A stretch of DNA of 41,843 nucleotides from Candidatus Argoarchaeum ethanivorans (GCA_905067555.1 CAJHIS010000006.1:1-41843), one strand, 5' to 3'; positions 1 to 9,186 are shown, counted from the stretch's first letter. A program made the numbers and translations. Notes: generated by a model not told the origin, from the sequence alone.

Positions 1-1
1 A

Positions 2-412
2 CTCGGAAATGATACGATAGCGTATGATGCTGTGAAACAATACAATGCGACTAGCCACCATTTCGAGGACGCAACAACGATGGATCCGGGTACCGGATAT
101 TTCGTGCATGTCACAACCGCCGGCAACTGGGGATATGAGGGCACTGCAGTAGATTCGACGAGCACCGGACTGAAGGCAGGGCTGAACATGATCGGCGTTC
201 TGAACTGCACGAAGACTGTCAGCGATACGATGAGTTCGATTGCAGGCGACTACCGGTATGTTGCGAGATGGAATGCGACAGCACACAAGTTCGAGGTGTA
301 CAACCCAAATGCACCATCTGCGTTCCACCACTTCACAACGATGACAGCAGGAGAAGGATATTTCGTATCTGCCAAGACTGATTGTACACTAAACATAACC
401 TGTACTGGCTAA
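2..412 (+). CDS. C-terminal part of a surface repeat protein (5' end outside window)
   Basis: The reading frame is open from the first bases, so the gene starts before the window; a GTG at 32 is probably internal. What remains is two copies of a repeat whose end reads F-x-T-M-x-x-G-x-GYFV, separated by a GLNMIGVLNCTKT segment and a YRYVARWNATAHKFEVYN segment. Such repeats (a hydrophobic 'we are stable' segment, then a W-x-V/F-x-x-Y stretch, then a GYF/GYW ending) occur in tandem in large archaeal cell-surface proteins. The N-x-S/T sequons fit an exported glycoprotein. No membrane anchor or sorting tail is present at the C-terminus, so attachment, if any, must lie upstream or be non-covalent. 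A stem-loop with a T-rich tail follows directly, so the gene ends a transcription unit. Function beyond surface location is not readable. Confidence 0.7.
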   Translation, partial: LGNDTIAYDAVKQYNATSHHFEDATTMDPGTGYFVHVTTAGNWGYEGTAVDSTSTGLKAGLNMIGVLNCTKTVSDTMSSIAGDYRYVARWNATAHKFEVYNPNAPSAFHHFTTMTAGEGYFVSAKTDCTLNITCTG

Positions 413-438
413 CGCTGCAAGGCGTTGGCTTTTATTTT
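411..438 (+). terminator. Stem-loop terminator after the first gene
   Basis: Arms AACGC (411-415) and GCGTT (422-426) enclose a six-base loop and are followed by GGCTTTTATTTTTTT. The stem overlaps the TAA stop codon of the upstream gene. The short stem plus T-run is consistent with an archaeal terminator. Confidence 0.5.
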
Positions 439-524
439 TTTAACAGGACAGTAACCCCTCTATAACCCCTCTATAAATTGGAGTATTACGAAAATGACGT
501 TTTGGAGATATAAAGTATTAAAAA

Positions 525-637
525 CTGCACAACTTCGTTGTGCAGAAGCAACTCTTGACTCTCGCAAGCACTGCATAACTCCGTTCTGCAGAAAACAACT
601 ATCAACTGCATAATTCTTGATTGCGATAGCAATCAAG
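525..637 (+). repeat. Composite palindromic repeat, locus A
   Basis: This gene-free stretch holds a perfect hairpin (CTGCACAAC / GTTGTGCAG around TTC, 525-545), a degenerate copy of it (571-591), and a second hairpin type (CTTGATTGC / GCAATCAAG around GATA, 616-637). The first hairpin is identical, base for base, to one at 34748-34768, and the second type recurs at 34777-34797 and 40548-40568, always in the same order. No reading frame crosses it sensibly. It behaves like a dispersed small non-coding repeat family rather than a terminator, since no T-run follows. Confidence 0.75.
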
Positions 638-686
638 TGCAAGAGAAAATGGTTGCGTTTTATACTTTCCTATAAGTTAAAAAAAG

Positions 687-787
687 TATTGATATGACAG
701 AAACAGGAAGAACATCGCCGAAAGGCGATATACAGGGCAGGCGAACCCTGCAAGATATTTGGATAAACATAAAAGGAGGAAGATAAC
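687..787 (+). promoter_or_regulatory. Duplicated structured leader, copy 1
   Basis: About 100 bases directly before the gene at 788 match the leader of the gene at 7961 with only a dozen or so differences. It contains a hairpin with arms ATCGCC / GGCGAT closed by a GAAA tetraloop (714-729), then GCAGG / CCTGC around CGAAC (737-751), then an AT-rich spacer and a strong ribosome binding site AAAGGAGGA ending seven to eight bases before the ATG. A weak TATA-like stretch (TTTTATAC, near 658-665) lies upstream. Conservation of a non-coding leader between two paralogous surface genes could mean shared translational or RNA-based control, or simply recent duplication. Confidence 0.6.
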
Positions 788-3262
788 ATGAATAAGACAA
801 TAATAATCGCTCTCTTGAGCGTAATAATGGTGTGCCTGCTGGCGGTGCCGGCAATGGCAAACTACAGTTTCGATGGTTGGGATGTGACAACCAGAACGAA
901 TGGCACCATCAATGGCAGTGTCTTCACTGACAGTGTTGCATGGAATGGACAGACAACCCTCACACTGAGTACCGATGTGCCAAATGGAACTGTTAAAGCG
1001 GCGTATCTGTACACAGGCGTATGGGGCGGCAACCCATCCAATGCTGGATGGCATAATGTTACATTCAACGATAACTGCACTGCAAACGGTCTTGGTCCAA
1101 TACATCTCGAGGGCAATAAACCGGATGGAAATCCAAATGTCTGGTGCACAGGCTACGGAAAGTATTGGTGGTGGTATAATGTAACCAACCTGACCAATGC
1201 AGGAGAGACAAACACTGCAACCACATCGAAGATCAACGGCTCGCTTGACGGCAGGGTCTATGGCACTGTCCTCGTGGTAGTGCTGGAGAACACAAGCGAA
1301 CCAAGGATTCAATACTGGATCAATGACGGAAGCGATGCTCTTAATTATGAGACGCCAATTAACGATGGAACGACATACTTCAATGGCAGTGTGGATAATG
1401 CTAGCGTAACCAAGTCAGCACTTACGGTGGTGCATCTGACCGGCTACTCTCCAACCTGCAGTAATTGCCTGGATTTCAATGACCATCCGCTTGATACAAG
1501 CATGGTTGACAGCAACACCATTGAGGTGAATACATGGGATGAGACGAACAACAACGTAAAACCAGAGAACGTGACGTCGTCTGGAAACCATGCCGACTAC
1601 CGTCGGGGTGAAGATCCCCTTGTTAACATCTGCAATGCAATTCTGGTATTGCAAAAGGAAGCAGCAGAGAAACCAGACCTCACAGTTACTGACATTGAAT
1701 TCCCGGATGTCATAAGACCGGACAAGGATGCCACGATCAACGCAACGATAACAAATCAGGGCAGTGCATGTGGAGCGTTCAATGTAAGTCTGTACGTCGA
1801 TGATGTCCCAAACGGTACAACAGTAAATGTTACTAACGGGCTCTCAGCAAGCAGCAGCATAGACGTAAACTTCACTGTGAATCTGTCAGAAGGCTGCTAC
1901 ACATTCAAGGTGGTTGCTGACTCAGGCGGCGTTATAACTGAATCAAACGAGGGCAACAACGAGAGTTCAGAGAACTATCAAGTTGGCTATGTCATCATTG
2001 TGAAATCCAACAGCGACTTCGAGAAGTTAAACACTTCCGGGGATTACGCTTTGCCTGACGACTGCTTCAAGAATGTTAGCGGCACCTACTACATACAGAA
2101 CCTGACGATAGAGAACTGCGCTGGCAAAGGCATCTCCATAGAGAATACGGATGCGACGTTCGTGATCAATAACTGCACGGTCAAGAACTGTGCAGACAGC
2201 GGCATATACTTCCACGACCTCTCGTATGGAACGGTCAATGGCAGCACCGTACAGAACAACACAAAGTACGGCATAGAAGTCGGATTGGTACCGCTGGGCA
2301 GCGATGATCCGGAGTTTGTTAATATAACGAACAACACGATCGAAGAGAATCTATACGGCGTTGAACTGATCTGTTCTAACTGCACCGTGGATAAGAATAC
2401 GATCCTGAACAACACCGACTATGGGGTATACCTGCTTGCAAATGACACCAGCGTAACTGACAACATCATAACAAACAGCAGTGACTACGGCGTGAAGCTG
2501 TATAACAGCGCCAGGAATTATGTCTACTGCAACACCTTTACCGACAACAACGCCGGCAACCCAGGACTCCAGGCATGGGATAACGGGACTACCAACTACT
2601 GGAACACAACTGATGCAGGCAAGAACTACACAGGAAACCGCTGGAGCGACTGGAAGGATAACAGCGGATTCCCAAGTAACTATACCATAGACGACGGTAG
2701 TAATGCTGACGAGAGGCCGAAGGGACTCTACGACTTCCTTACCGGTGCAGGCACAGATAAGTGGGCATTCAGACCTCAAATAAATCAAGCAGAGTTTGAC
2801 TCCGGCTCGCCCATATACCCAAGCACCGTGTTATCAACAGAACCAGTGGATCAGTACGTCAACATCACAGTGGATGATGGAACGTTCCTGTTAGATAATA
2901 GCGGAAACGATGGCTACTATGCAGCGCATCGGTTCAACTTCAGTATTACAGAAGGTCCCTCAGATATAGCCAAAATCAACGTTACATGGAACGGTATAGG
3001 ATACCATGAACAGGTTACTGATGGCGCAGTGCTATACATCTGGAATTTCAGTTCCACAGGATATGAACAATTGGCAGATAGCGGGAATACTGATGCAGAA
3101 GTAACTTTGACTGGAGAGGCAACAACGAGCATCAGCAGCTACATCAATGCAGGTATTGTGACGGTACTGGTGAAACAAAAAAGTGCACATACAACCCCAG
3201 GAAACAATATCAGAATGTCGTGGATCAAGACGGATTATGTTAAGCTGGTGGTCGCACCATGA
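788..3262 (+). CDS. Secreted DUF3344 / CARDB / parallel beta-helix surface protein
   Basis: An 824-residue exported protein. Signal peptide at residues 1-24 (ends AMA-NYS). Residues about 26-290 form a DUF3344 domain (recognisable by the AAYLYTGVWGG start and the YWINDGSD core). A CARDB Ig-like domain follows (about 296-396, PDLTV...GNNESSE). Residues about 430-590 are parallel beta-helix (PbH1/NosD-like) turns rich in N and G, ending in an NYWN...NRWSDW segment. A C-terminal beta-sandwich (about 645-824) is homologous to residues about 627-795 of the protein at 16125-18902. Start is fixed by AAAGGAGGA just upstream. No transmembrane anchor or sorting tail, so it is probably secreted or held non-covalently. 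Beta-helix and CARDB domains commonly bind carbohydrate or protein partners, but no catalytic residues are recognisable. Confidence 0.85.
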   Translation: MNKTIIIALLSVIMVCLLAVPAMANYSFDGWDVTTRTNGTINGSVFTDSVAWNGQTTLTLSTDVPNGTVKAAYLYTGVWGGNPSNAGWHNVTFNDNCTANGLGPIHLEGNKPDGNPNVWCTGYGKYWWWYNVTNLTNAGETNTATTSKINGSLDGRVYGTVLVVVLENTSEPRIQYWINDGSDALNYETPINDGTTYFNGSVDNASVTKSALTVVHLTGYSPTCSNCLDFNDHPLDTSMVDSNTIEVNTWDETNNNVKPENVTSSGNHADYRRGEDPLVNICNAILVLQKEAAEKPDLTVTDIEFPDVIRPDKDATINATITNQGSACGAFNVSLYVDDVPNGTTVNVTNGLSASSSIDVNFTVNLSEGCYTFKVVADSGGVITESNEGNNESSENYQVGYVIIVKSNSDFEKLNTSGDYALPDDCFKNVSGTYYIQNLTIENCAGKGISIENTDATFVINNCTVKNCADSGIYFHDLSYGTVNGSTVQNNTKYGIEVGLVPLGSDDPEFVNITNNTIEENLYGVELICSNCTVDKNTILNNTDYGVYLLANDTSVTDNIITNSSDYGVKLYNSARNYVYCNTFTDNNAGNPGLQAWDNGTTNYWNTTDAGKNYTGNRWSDWKDNSGFPSNYTIDDGSNADERPKGLYDFLTGAGTDKWAFRPQINQAEFDSGSPIYPSTVLSTEPVDQYVNITVDDGTFLLDNSGNDGYYAAHRFNFSITEGPSDIAKINVTWNGIGYHEQVTDGAVLYIWNFSSTGYEQLADSGNTDAEVTLTGEATTSISSYINAGIVTVLVKQKSAHTTPGNNIRMSWIKTDYVKLVVAP

Positions 3263-3298
3263 AACATAATCCTTTTTTATTTTTAAGAGGTGCATAAC

Positions 3299-6200
3299 AT
3301 GAGAACAGCATATATTGTCGGTATTATCGTGCTGTTATGTGCGATGATGGTGATGCCAGCAGCAGCAGAATTTGAACCCTGTGAATGTGATGTATATGTC
3401 CACGAGGGTGAGTATATACATTGGGCGATCAGAGATCGCGCATCTCCCGGTGACACGGTCTGTGTTTATAACGGAACACATGCGTTTTTTTATACACAGA
3501 AACCGAATATAACAGTGAAAGGAGAGGGTGCAGATGTTGCAACGATCGATGGTGGAGGAGGCAATTGGGTTAAAATGAATTCACCTGGATGTGTTCTCGA
3601 AGGATTTACGCTTGTGAATTCTCCCCTAGCTGTAGAGGTAACCTCTCCAGATTGCATCATCAGAGACTGTGTCTTTGATTGCATGATTGAAAGCTTCTCG
3701 GCAAATATTGCGCTATACTCAGACAACATCACTTTCGAGAACAACGTCGTAAATGCAACTGCTGAACATTTTGCCATTCACCTCCAATACGGTACATCAA
3801 ATAACACTATCAGGAACAACGTTATTTCATTATCGCCAGTAACATACAAGGCAATAGCGATGACCGGACTGGATTGGGTATGTGCAAACAACGTAATTAC
3901 AGAGAATACTATCATCACCGACAACGGATACGCTATCGGGATCGAGCTATATGCCGATGATGTGGACAACAAGGTATATCGTAACAACATCATCAACAGC
4001 AGCATAGACATATATCGTCTTAATGCTCCATTCTACTGGAGCTCGCCAGAGCCGATCGAGTATATCTACAACGGCGCCACCTACACAAGCCACCTCGGCA
4101 ATTACTGGAGTGATTATACAGGAACCGATGCTGGCGGAGATGGAATAGGAGACACAGCCTACACCATAAAGAAGCCCGCTAATGTTGACGACTATCCGCT
4201 GATGGAGCTGTTCGAGAACTATCCTGAGGCGAAGCTGCCAGACCTCACGACCGCAGCAATGACCGCCCATCCGCTGGTCATGAACCAGCCGAGCACGATC
4301 ACAGCAACGATCGCAAACATCGGCACTGATGACGCTTCTTCGTTCAATGTATCGCTATCTGTGAACGGAAGCGTCGTTAACTCGACAAGCATCCCGGCAT
4401 TGAGCGCAGGCACAAGCACGGACGTGATCTTCCCGTGGACTCCGGCATCGACCAGCGACTACGAGCTCTGCGCTGCTGCTGACCATGGTGACGTGATCCG
4501 CGAAAGAGATGAAGCGAACAACGATAGATGCACAACTGTAACGGTTGGTGCACCCGACCTCACAACAACTGCGATAAACGCTCCACCGCTCTTTGTGGAT
4601 CTGACGAGCACGATCACAGCAACGATCGAGAACATCGGTACTGCTGAGGCATCCGCATTCAGTGTATCGTTGAGTGCTGGCGGAAGCGTTGTTAACACAG
4701 CAAGCGTTCCATCGCTTGGTGCCGGGAGTTTAACGAACGTGAGCTTCTTATGGACGCCGGATTCGGCTGGTGACTACAATCTCTGCGTTGTTGCTGACAC
4801 GGATAATGCGATCGATGAAACTGACGAGACGAACAACGCAACCTGCATAATGGTAACAGTCAGTGAGGTCTCAGCAGAGATCGTCTGGCAGCATGGTGCG
4901 CTTATACCGTGGGATGCCGGGCGGCTTACCGATGGCAATACGCTGATCACCGAGTTAGGGGGTCATACCATAACCGAGGTAACCCCTGCCGGAGCGACTG
5001 TCTGGCAGTATGGGACAGGAACACAGGGTTCAGATCCTGGTGAGCTTAACTGTCCACATGATGCCAAACGGCTTACCGATGGCAATACACTGATCACCGA
5101 CTACAATAACCATCGTGTCATTGAGGTGGACATTTCAGGGGCGATAGTCTGGCAGTACGGGACCGGCACGGCAGGCAGCGGGACAGATCAGCTTGACTAC
5201 CCGACTGACGCCGAGCGTCTCTCAAACGGCAATACGCTCATTGCAGACCGTCTCAACAATCGTGTCATCGAGGTTGACAGCACCGGAACAATAGTCTGGG
5301 AGATGACCGGGCTTTATCATCCCTTTGATGTCGACCGTCTTGACAACGGCAACACGCTAATCGCCGACTACCGGAACCACCGTGTCATTGAGGTGGACCT
5401 TTCAGGGGCGATAGTCTGGCAGTACGGGACCGGAATACCGGATGAATACGGCTCAGGGGTAAATGAGCTCAACTTCCCGACAGATGCCGAGCGGCTCACA
5501 AATGGCGACACAATGATCGTGGATGCAATGAACGACCGTGTCATAACGGTCAGGACATCGCATTGCGACCCTGCAAGAGCGAACAACGGGTTTACCACGC
5601 GCAGCATCGTCTGGGAGTATCATTCTAACTACCCCACGGATGCCGAGCGGCTCCCAGGCGGCAACACGCTGATTGCTGAGGCTGGAAACAACCGTGCCAT
5701 CGAGGTCCTCACACCGGCTGCGGAATCTGAGTCATCGATCCCGTTCCTGATCTTCGGCGAAGTCAATCACGACATCGATGAACCTATCCTGGATCTGAAC
5801 GTTACCGTTGAGAATATGGATACGACAGGAGACTTCAATGTTGAGATACATGATAACTTCTATCAGGTCATAACCGCTTCAGGACGCATACTCGCAGGTG
5901 ACACACTGCACTTCCGTGCGAGCGATGACAACACGACCGAGTTTGACCATACCGTGACCGTGGAAGAGATGGACAGCGGCGGATTTGTGCAGAATATCAC
6001 CATCGTCAGCCCCATTGTGTGGATGCCTGACCTTGTGGTGACAGCGATCAATGCATACCACTATAGCACATACGCATCAGCATGGTTCAACCTTTCGAAT
6101 GAGGTGGACGTTACAATCGAGAATACTGGCACCACACCTGCAAATGAATCCAATCTCAGTCTTTACATCGATGGCGTATTCTTTGGCAGTCTGCCTGTAT

Positions 6201-7630
6201 CTGGTTTGGGTGCAGGCGAGAGTGCAACCGTGACATTCACAGGCTGGATGCCGGTTGGAAAAGACTGCCTGCAAGAACCTTGTGTATTCGAGTGGTCATC
6301 CGAAGAGTACAACTTCACTGCTGTTGCGGACTGCGACAACGATGTTGATGAACTCGACGAGACGAACAACGAGATAACCGTAGTGGACATGGCATGCTAC
6401 AATGGATACACGGCAGACGAACCACTGGAAAACGTTGCGCACGGAACGCTTCACGGCGGACTGCTCTTCACGACCGGTGACGGACAATACAGTAGTTTGT
6501 ACTCTGTCGGTGATGCTCAAGTTACGAACTATGACATCACACTACCAGACGGAGCTACTGTGGAACTCGCTCACCTGAATGTCTACTACACGTGGAACAA
6601 GCCCTTAGGGACGTGCCCGGAGATGGAAGTGAACATAACAACTCCAGGTGGAACAACATACACGGCGCTGCCACTGCTGAAGGCATACAACGACGTCAAA
6701 TGTGAATGCGAAGGTTCGGCGTGGGTATTACCATTCGGCAACTACGTCTATGACCTCACTGATTACATCACTGAGAGCGGAACTTACACGGTAAGGGTGA
6801 CGAATGTCTGCACTGCATGTCAAAACTTCTGCCTGGCCGCTCCCGGCATCGTGCTTGTCTACGGGGATGCAAACGCACCTATGATCGAGTACTGGATAAA
6901 TGAGGGTGCTGATGAGCTCATCGGTGGGCGGAGAATCGATGGCGGTTCTCTCTCGCTTGAAGAATGCATAAACAACGCAGCGTTCCCCGGAAGCATTGAT
7001 CTCAGCACCGTTATGAATGCAACGCTCGGTGTGGTATCGCCATGGGGTGACGAAATGCCGGACGATGTGCTGTACTTCAACGAGATAGAGCTCGGAAGAG
7101 GTGTGTATCATGGATATAGCAGTCCATACAGCGCAACAATAGACGGCATCTCAATGGAGATAGGAGCTGGTAATGCGCAGGTAGGTGTGAACGTTTCCGA
7201 TGTAACCGACCAGCTCAGTGACAGCAATAATGTGGCTGGTCAGGGCGATGACGCTGACTGCATGATGCCTGCGAATGCGTTCTTGCTCGTTGAGTACGGA
7301 GGAGGAGCTGTCATACAAGCAAGCGTGAGGATAGAGCCCGAGGTACTGAACCTTGATAACAACGGAGTTGGAGTCTTCACAGCATTTATCACGCTGCCAG
7401 ATGGCTACGATGTTGCAGAGATAGACATAGACACAGTAATATGTGAGGGTGCACCTGCCCGGAGTGGAACGGTTGCGGCTGCGGGCAACGGCACGTATGT
7501 TGTGGATTTCAGAAGAAATGACCTGAGAGACGACCTGCCGACTGATGATGTTCTGATGACGGTTGAAGGAAACCTCTTTGATGGAACGCCATTTGAGGGA
7601 AGCGATACGGTAGAGGTGATAGGGAAATAA
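3299..7630 (+). CDS. Giant secreted beta-helix / CARDB / beta-propeller / DUF3344 protein
   Basis: A 1443-residue exported multidomain protein. Signal peptide 1-23. A NosD-like parallel beta-helix fills about 24-305, ending with the family's GNYWSDY...GDGIGDTAYTI signature. Two CARDB domains (313-416, 418-520) are followed by a beta-propeller (527-805) with repeats of the form L-x-x-GNTLIxD-x-x-N-x-R-VIEVD-x-x-G-x-IVWQYG. Then come one copy of the window's recurrent ~95-residue module (811-902), a third CARDB (908-1030), a DUF3344 domain (1035-1335) and a short Ig-like end. The ATG at 3299 is preferred over GTG 3290 because GAGGTG lies at proper spacing. It follows the 788 gene by 36 bases and is likely co-transcribed. 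Residues 811-1335 are closely paralogous to residues 389-906 of the 9187 protein. No membrane anchor is visible. Confidence 0.88.
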   Translation: MRTAYIVGIIVLLCAMMVMPAAAEFEPCECDVYVHEGEYIHWAIRDRASPGDTVCVYNGTHAFFYTQKPNITVKGEGADVATIDGGGGNWVKMNSPGCVLEGFTLVNSPLAVEVTSPDCIIRDCVFDCMIESFSANIALYSDNITFENNVVNATAEHFAIHLQYGTSNNTIRNNVISLSPVTYKAIAMTGLDWVCANNVITENTIITDNGYAIGIELYADDVDNKVYRNNIINSSIDIYRLNAPFYWSSPEPIEYIYNGATYTSHLGNYWSDYTGTDAGGDGIGDTAYTIKKPANVDDYPLMELFENYPEAKLPDLTTAAMTAHPLVMNQPSTITATIANIGTDDASSFNVSLSVNGSVVNSTSIPALSAGTSTDVIFPWTPASTSDYELCAAADHGDVIRERDEANNDRCTTVTVGAPDLTTTAINAPPLFVDLTSTITATIENIGTAEASAFSVSLSAGGSVVNTASVPSLGAGSLTNVSFLWTPDSAGDYNLCVVADTDNAIDETDETNNATCIMVTVSEVSAEIVWQHGALIPWDAGRLTDGNTLITELGGHTITEVTPAGATVWQYGTGTQGSDPGELNCPHDAKRLTDGNTLITDYNNHRVIEVDISGAIVWQYGTGTAGSGTDQLDYPTDAERLSNGNTLIADRLNNRVIEVDSTGTIVWEMTGLYHPFDVDRLDNGNTLIADYRNHRVIEVDLSGAIVWQYGTGIPDEYGSGVNELNFPTDAERLTNGDTMIVDAMNDRVITVRTSHCDPARANNGFTTRSIVWEYHSNYPTDAERLPGGNTLIAEAGNNRAIEVLTPAAESESSIPFLIFGEVNHDIDEPILDLNVTVENMDTTGDFNVEIHDNFYQVITASGRILAGDTLHFRASDDNTTEFDHTVTVEEMDSGGFVQNITIVSPIVWMPDLVVTAINAYHYSTYASAWFNLSNEVDVTIENTGTTPANESNLSLYIDGVFFGSLPVSGLGAGESATVTFTGWMPVGKDCLQEPCVFEWSSEEYNFTAVADCDNDVDELDETNNEITVVDMACYNGYTADEPLENVAHGTLHGGLLFTTGDGQYSSLYSVGDAQVTNYDITLPDGATVELAHLNVYYTWNKPLGTCPEMEVNITTPGGTTYTALPLLKAYNDVKCECEGSAWVLPFGNYVYDLTDYITESGTYTVRVTNVCTACQNFCLAAPGIVLVYGDANAPMIEYWINEGADELIGGRRIDGGSLSLEECINNAAFPGSIDLSTVMNATLGVVSPWGDEMPDDVLYFNEIELGRGVYHGYSSPYSATIDGISMEIGAGNAQVGVNVSDVTDQLSDSNNVAGQGDDADCMMPANAFLLVEYGGGAVIQASVRIEPEVLNLDNNGVGVFTAFITLPDGYDVAEIDIDTVICEGAPARSGTVAAAGNGTYVVDFRRNDLRDDLPTDDVLMTVEGNLFDGTPFEGSDTVEVIGK

Positions 7631-7657
7631 AACAGGAATAAAACCACAACATGGCAT

Positions 7658-7777
7658 GATGCACCTGAAGCCAGAACCGACGGCAGGTGCATCGACATGC
7701 TTGCAACCCGTATCAGCAACTCGCCAGATGCCGATTGGGCATCTGCACTTTATAATCTGCTGATATTTATGGGTTGC
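7658..7777 (+). ncRNA. Strongly structured intergenic element (RNA or mobile palindrome)
   Basis: Part of a 330-base gene-free stretch. First a perfect 10-bp inverted repeat, GATGCACCTG (7658-7667) with CAGGTGCATC (7684-7693). Then a nested structure: outer arms GCAACCC (7703-7709) / GGGTTGC (7771-7777), middle arms TATCAGCA (7711-7718) / TGCTGATA (7758-7765), inner hairpin CAGATGCC (7725-7732) / GGCATCTG (7738-7745). All stems are perfect. No T-run follows, so it is not an ordinary terminator. It could be a structured RNA, a 3' end processing element for the upstream mRNA, or a tiny palindromic mobile element. Confidence 0.5.
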
Positions 7778-7802
7778 TTGCGTTGGCCGCTGGTCATGCG
7801 CC

Positions 7803-7834
7803 GGAAATGTATATAACGGGCAGGGAACTGCCCG
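7803..7834 (+). promoter_or_regulatory. TATA-box promoter with overlapping perfect inverted repeat (possible operator)
   Basis: GGAAATG followed by TATATAA (7810-7816) fits an archaeal BRE/TATA pair. Immediately behind it, CGGGCAG (7817-7823) and CTGCCCG (7828-7834) form a perfect 7-bp inverted repeat around GGAA. With transcription expected about 26 bases after the TATA centre (near 7839), the repeat would sit between TATA box and start site, a classical repressor-operator position in archaea. It would drive the gene at 7961 with a leader of about 120 bases. Confidence 0.5.
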
Positions 7835-7858
7835 GATGAACAACAGAGACAAAAGAGG

Positions 7859-7960
7859 TATTGATATGATAGAAACAAGCAAAACAGTGCCGAAAGGCGA
7901 TATATGGGGCAGGCGAACCCTGCCAGATATTCAGATAAACATAAAAGGAGGAAGATAAAT
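7859..7960 (+). promoter_or_regulatory. Duplicated structured leader, copy 2
   Basis: Near-identical to 687-787. The GCC-GAAA-GGC tetraloop hairpin is kept, and the second hairpin is lengthened to GGCAGG / CCTGCC around CGAAC because one base differs from copy 1. The same AAAGGAGGAAGATAA ribosome binding region ends just before the ATG at 7961. An ATG at 7904 lies inside the hairpin region and is open into the gene, but it lacks a ribosome binding site and would add a non-signal-peptide extension, so it is not taken as the start. Confidence 0.6.
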
Positions 7961-9034
7961 ATGAAAAGAACAATATATATTCTTTGCATCATTGCGCTGA
8001 TAAGTGCAATGGCAGTGCCGGCAACGGCAGAGTACGTAGCTGAGCACAAAAAAATGAGCATCTACGAACAAGGCGCAGGCGACTTAGCCTATACGTATGG
8101 AACACCATTCTACCAGTGTATATGGGGTTACGATAGCGTGGGTAGTAACGCTGAGACTGCAACGTACAACATAAACCTCAGTAGTTTACCTGATAATGCG
8201 GTAGAAGCTCGATTGTACGTGTACTGGACATGGAGTGCAGTTGATGTGTGTGACAAACTGACTTACATGTCGTGGTATAGAGACTATGCTGTCTATCCCG
8301 AGTTAGAGGTGGAGTTCAATGGTGAAACGGTGTCATTTGACTACGCTGATGGTACCAACTGGATTGACCACTACACTGACGCTAAAAACATTTCCGCTGT
8401 TGGTCTACAATACGGGCAGCCTGGTTACCAAACTTACAACTTCCCAAGCGGAACGAACTGCTCTTCGATACCACTAAACTTAGTGTCAGGCAATAACGCC
8501 GTGAACGTGACGAATGTGAAGTCATATCAGGGACCTGACTGTGCCGGTTATTGTACAGGATCGTACATTAGTAGTATTAATAGCGGCAGGGCAAGAGTCT
8601 GTATCCAGGGTGTTGGTCTATTGTTGACACTTGAAGACGATGACAAGATGTACTGGATTGCCGAGGGAAACGATATGACTTACACCAAGTGGAAAAACGG
8701 TGCATGGACATATGGGATAACCCCGGATATGACCATCACGAAGGTGAAATTCCCAGGTCCGGTACCATCAGGGATGGATACAGCAACGTTGACAAGTGTG
8801 GTTCCTGCTGGTGACCTCGGTTACAACAGGCTCTATTTCAACGCATTGAGCGAATATTGGTGGGACGGCTTGTGGAATAGTGTACCTGATAAGAACCTTG
8901 CTGTAAGCGAGACCGATGTCTCAGCCGCCCTTAGAAGCCAGAATAACATGGCAAGGTTCCAGAATGGACTGGAGAACCCAAATAACGGCGATAAGCAGAT
9001 GAACGTAGCCAATGCGTTTTTGGTAGTAGAATAG
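7961..9034 (+). CDS. Secreted single-domain DUF3344 protein
   Basis: A 357-residue exported protein consisting of a signal peptide (1-23, ending ATA-EYV) and one DUF3344 domain. Family features seen are the VEARLYVYWTWS segment near residues 81-92, a MYWIAEGNDM core, an LYFN motif late in the protein, and the terminal NAFLVVE strand found at the end of the other DUF3344 domains in this window. The ATG at 7961 is set by GGAGGA and by the signal peptide. No anchor is present. It is the minimal version of the domain that is embedded in larger proteins at 788, 3299, 9187 and 31007, so it could be a soluble partner or subunit. The molecular function of DUF3344 is not known to me. A good stem-loop terminator follows. 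Confidence 0.85.
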   Translation: MKRTIYILCIIALISAMAVPATAEYVAEHKKMSIYEQGAGDLAYTYGTPFYQCIWGYDSVGSNAETATYNINLSSLPDNAVEARLYVYWTWSAVDVCDKLTYMSWYRDYAVYPELEVEFNGETVSFDYADGTNWIDHYTDAKNISAVGLQYGQPGYQTYNFPSGTNCSSIPLNLVSGNNAVNVTNVKSYQGPDCAGYCTGSYISSINSGRARVCIQGVGLLLTLEDDDKMYWIAEGNDMTYTKWKNGAWTYGITPDMTITKVKFPGPVPSGMDTATLTSVVPAGDLGYNRLYFNALSEYWWDGLWNSVPDKNLAVSETDVSAALRSQNNMARFQNGLENPNNGDKQMNVANAFLVVE

Positions 9035-9079
9035 ACTCACATAAGAGCGAGAAAAAAACGACAGAAATAGAAACAAGTT

Positions 9080-9111
9080 GAGAAGGATTTATTTCCCTTC
9101 TCATTTTTATT
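9080..9111 (+). terminator. Stem-loop terminator
   Basis: Perfect 7-bp arms GAGAAGG (9080-9086) and CCTTCTC (9096-9102) around a nine-base loop, followed by ATTTTTATT. It separates the 7961 gene from the one at 9187. Confidence 0.75.
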
Positions 9112-9186
9112 CAGGTAAGAAAATGATGAAGAAAGATAGGATAAAGACGAAAGAAAAATGAGAAAAAATTCAAGAGGTGAAAACAG

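Noticed and set aside
525-637. CRISPR array or tRNA-like element
   Set aside because: Repeats are palindromes of two kinds with irregular spacing and no unique spacers of constant length; no cloverleaf with a T-arm was found.
687-787. Known riboswitch such as c-di-GMP or cobalamin class
   Set aside because: A GNRA hairpin and a GGGCAGG stretch are superficially similar, but the conserved core motifs of those classes are missing.
677-1312. Long open frame on the minus strand (211 codons) across the start of the 788 gene
   Set aside because: It is antisense to a clear signal peptide and DUF3344 domain; its translation is rich in C, H and I without any domain pattern, and a similar frame appears opposite the duplicated leader at 7750-8061 simply because the leader is duplicated.
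7151-7882. Minus-strand frame of 243 codons
   Set aside because: It spans the end of the 3299 gene and the structured intergenic element; the composition is not protein-like and there is no ribosome binding site.
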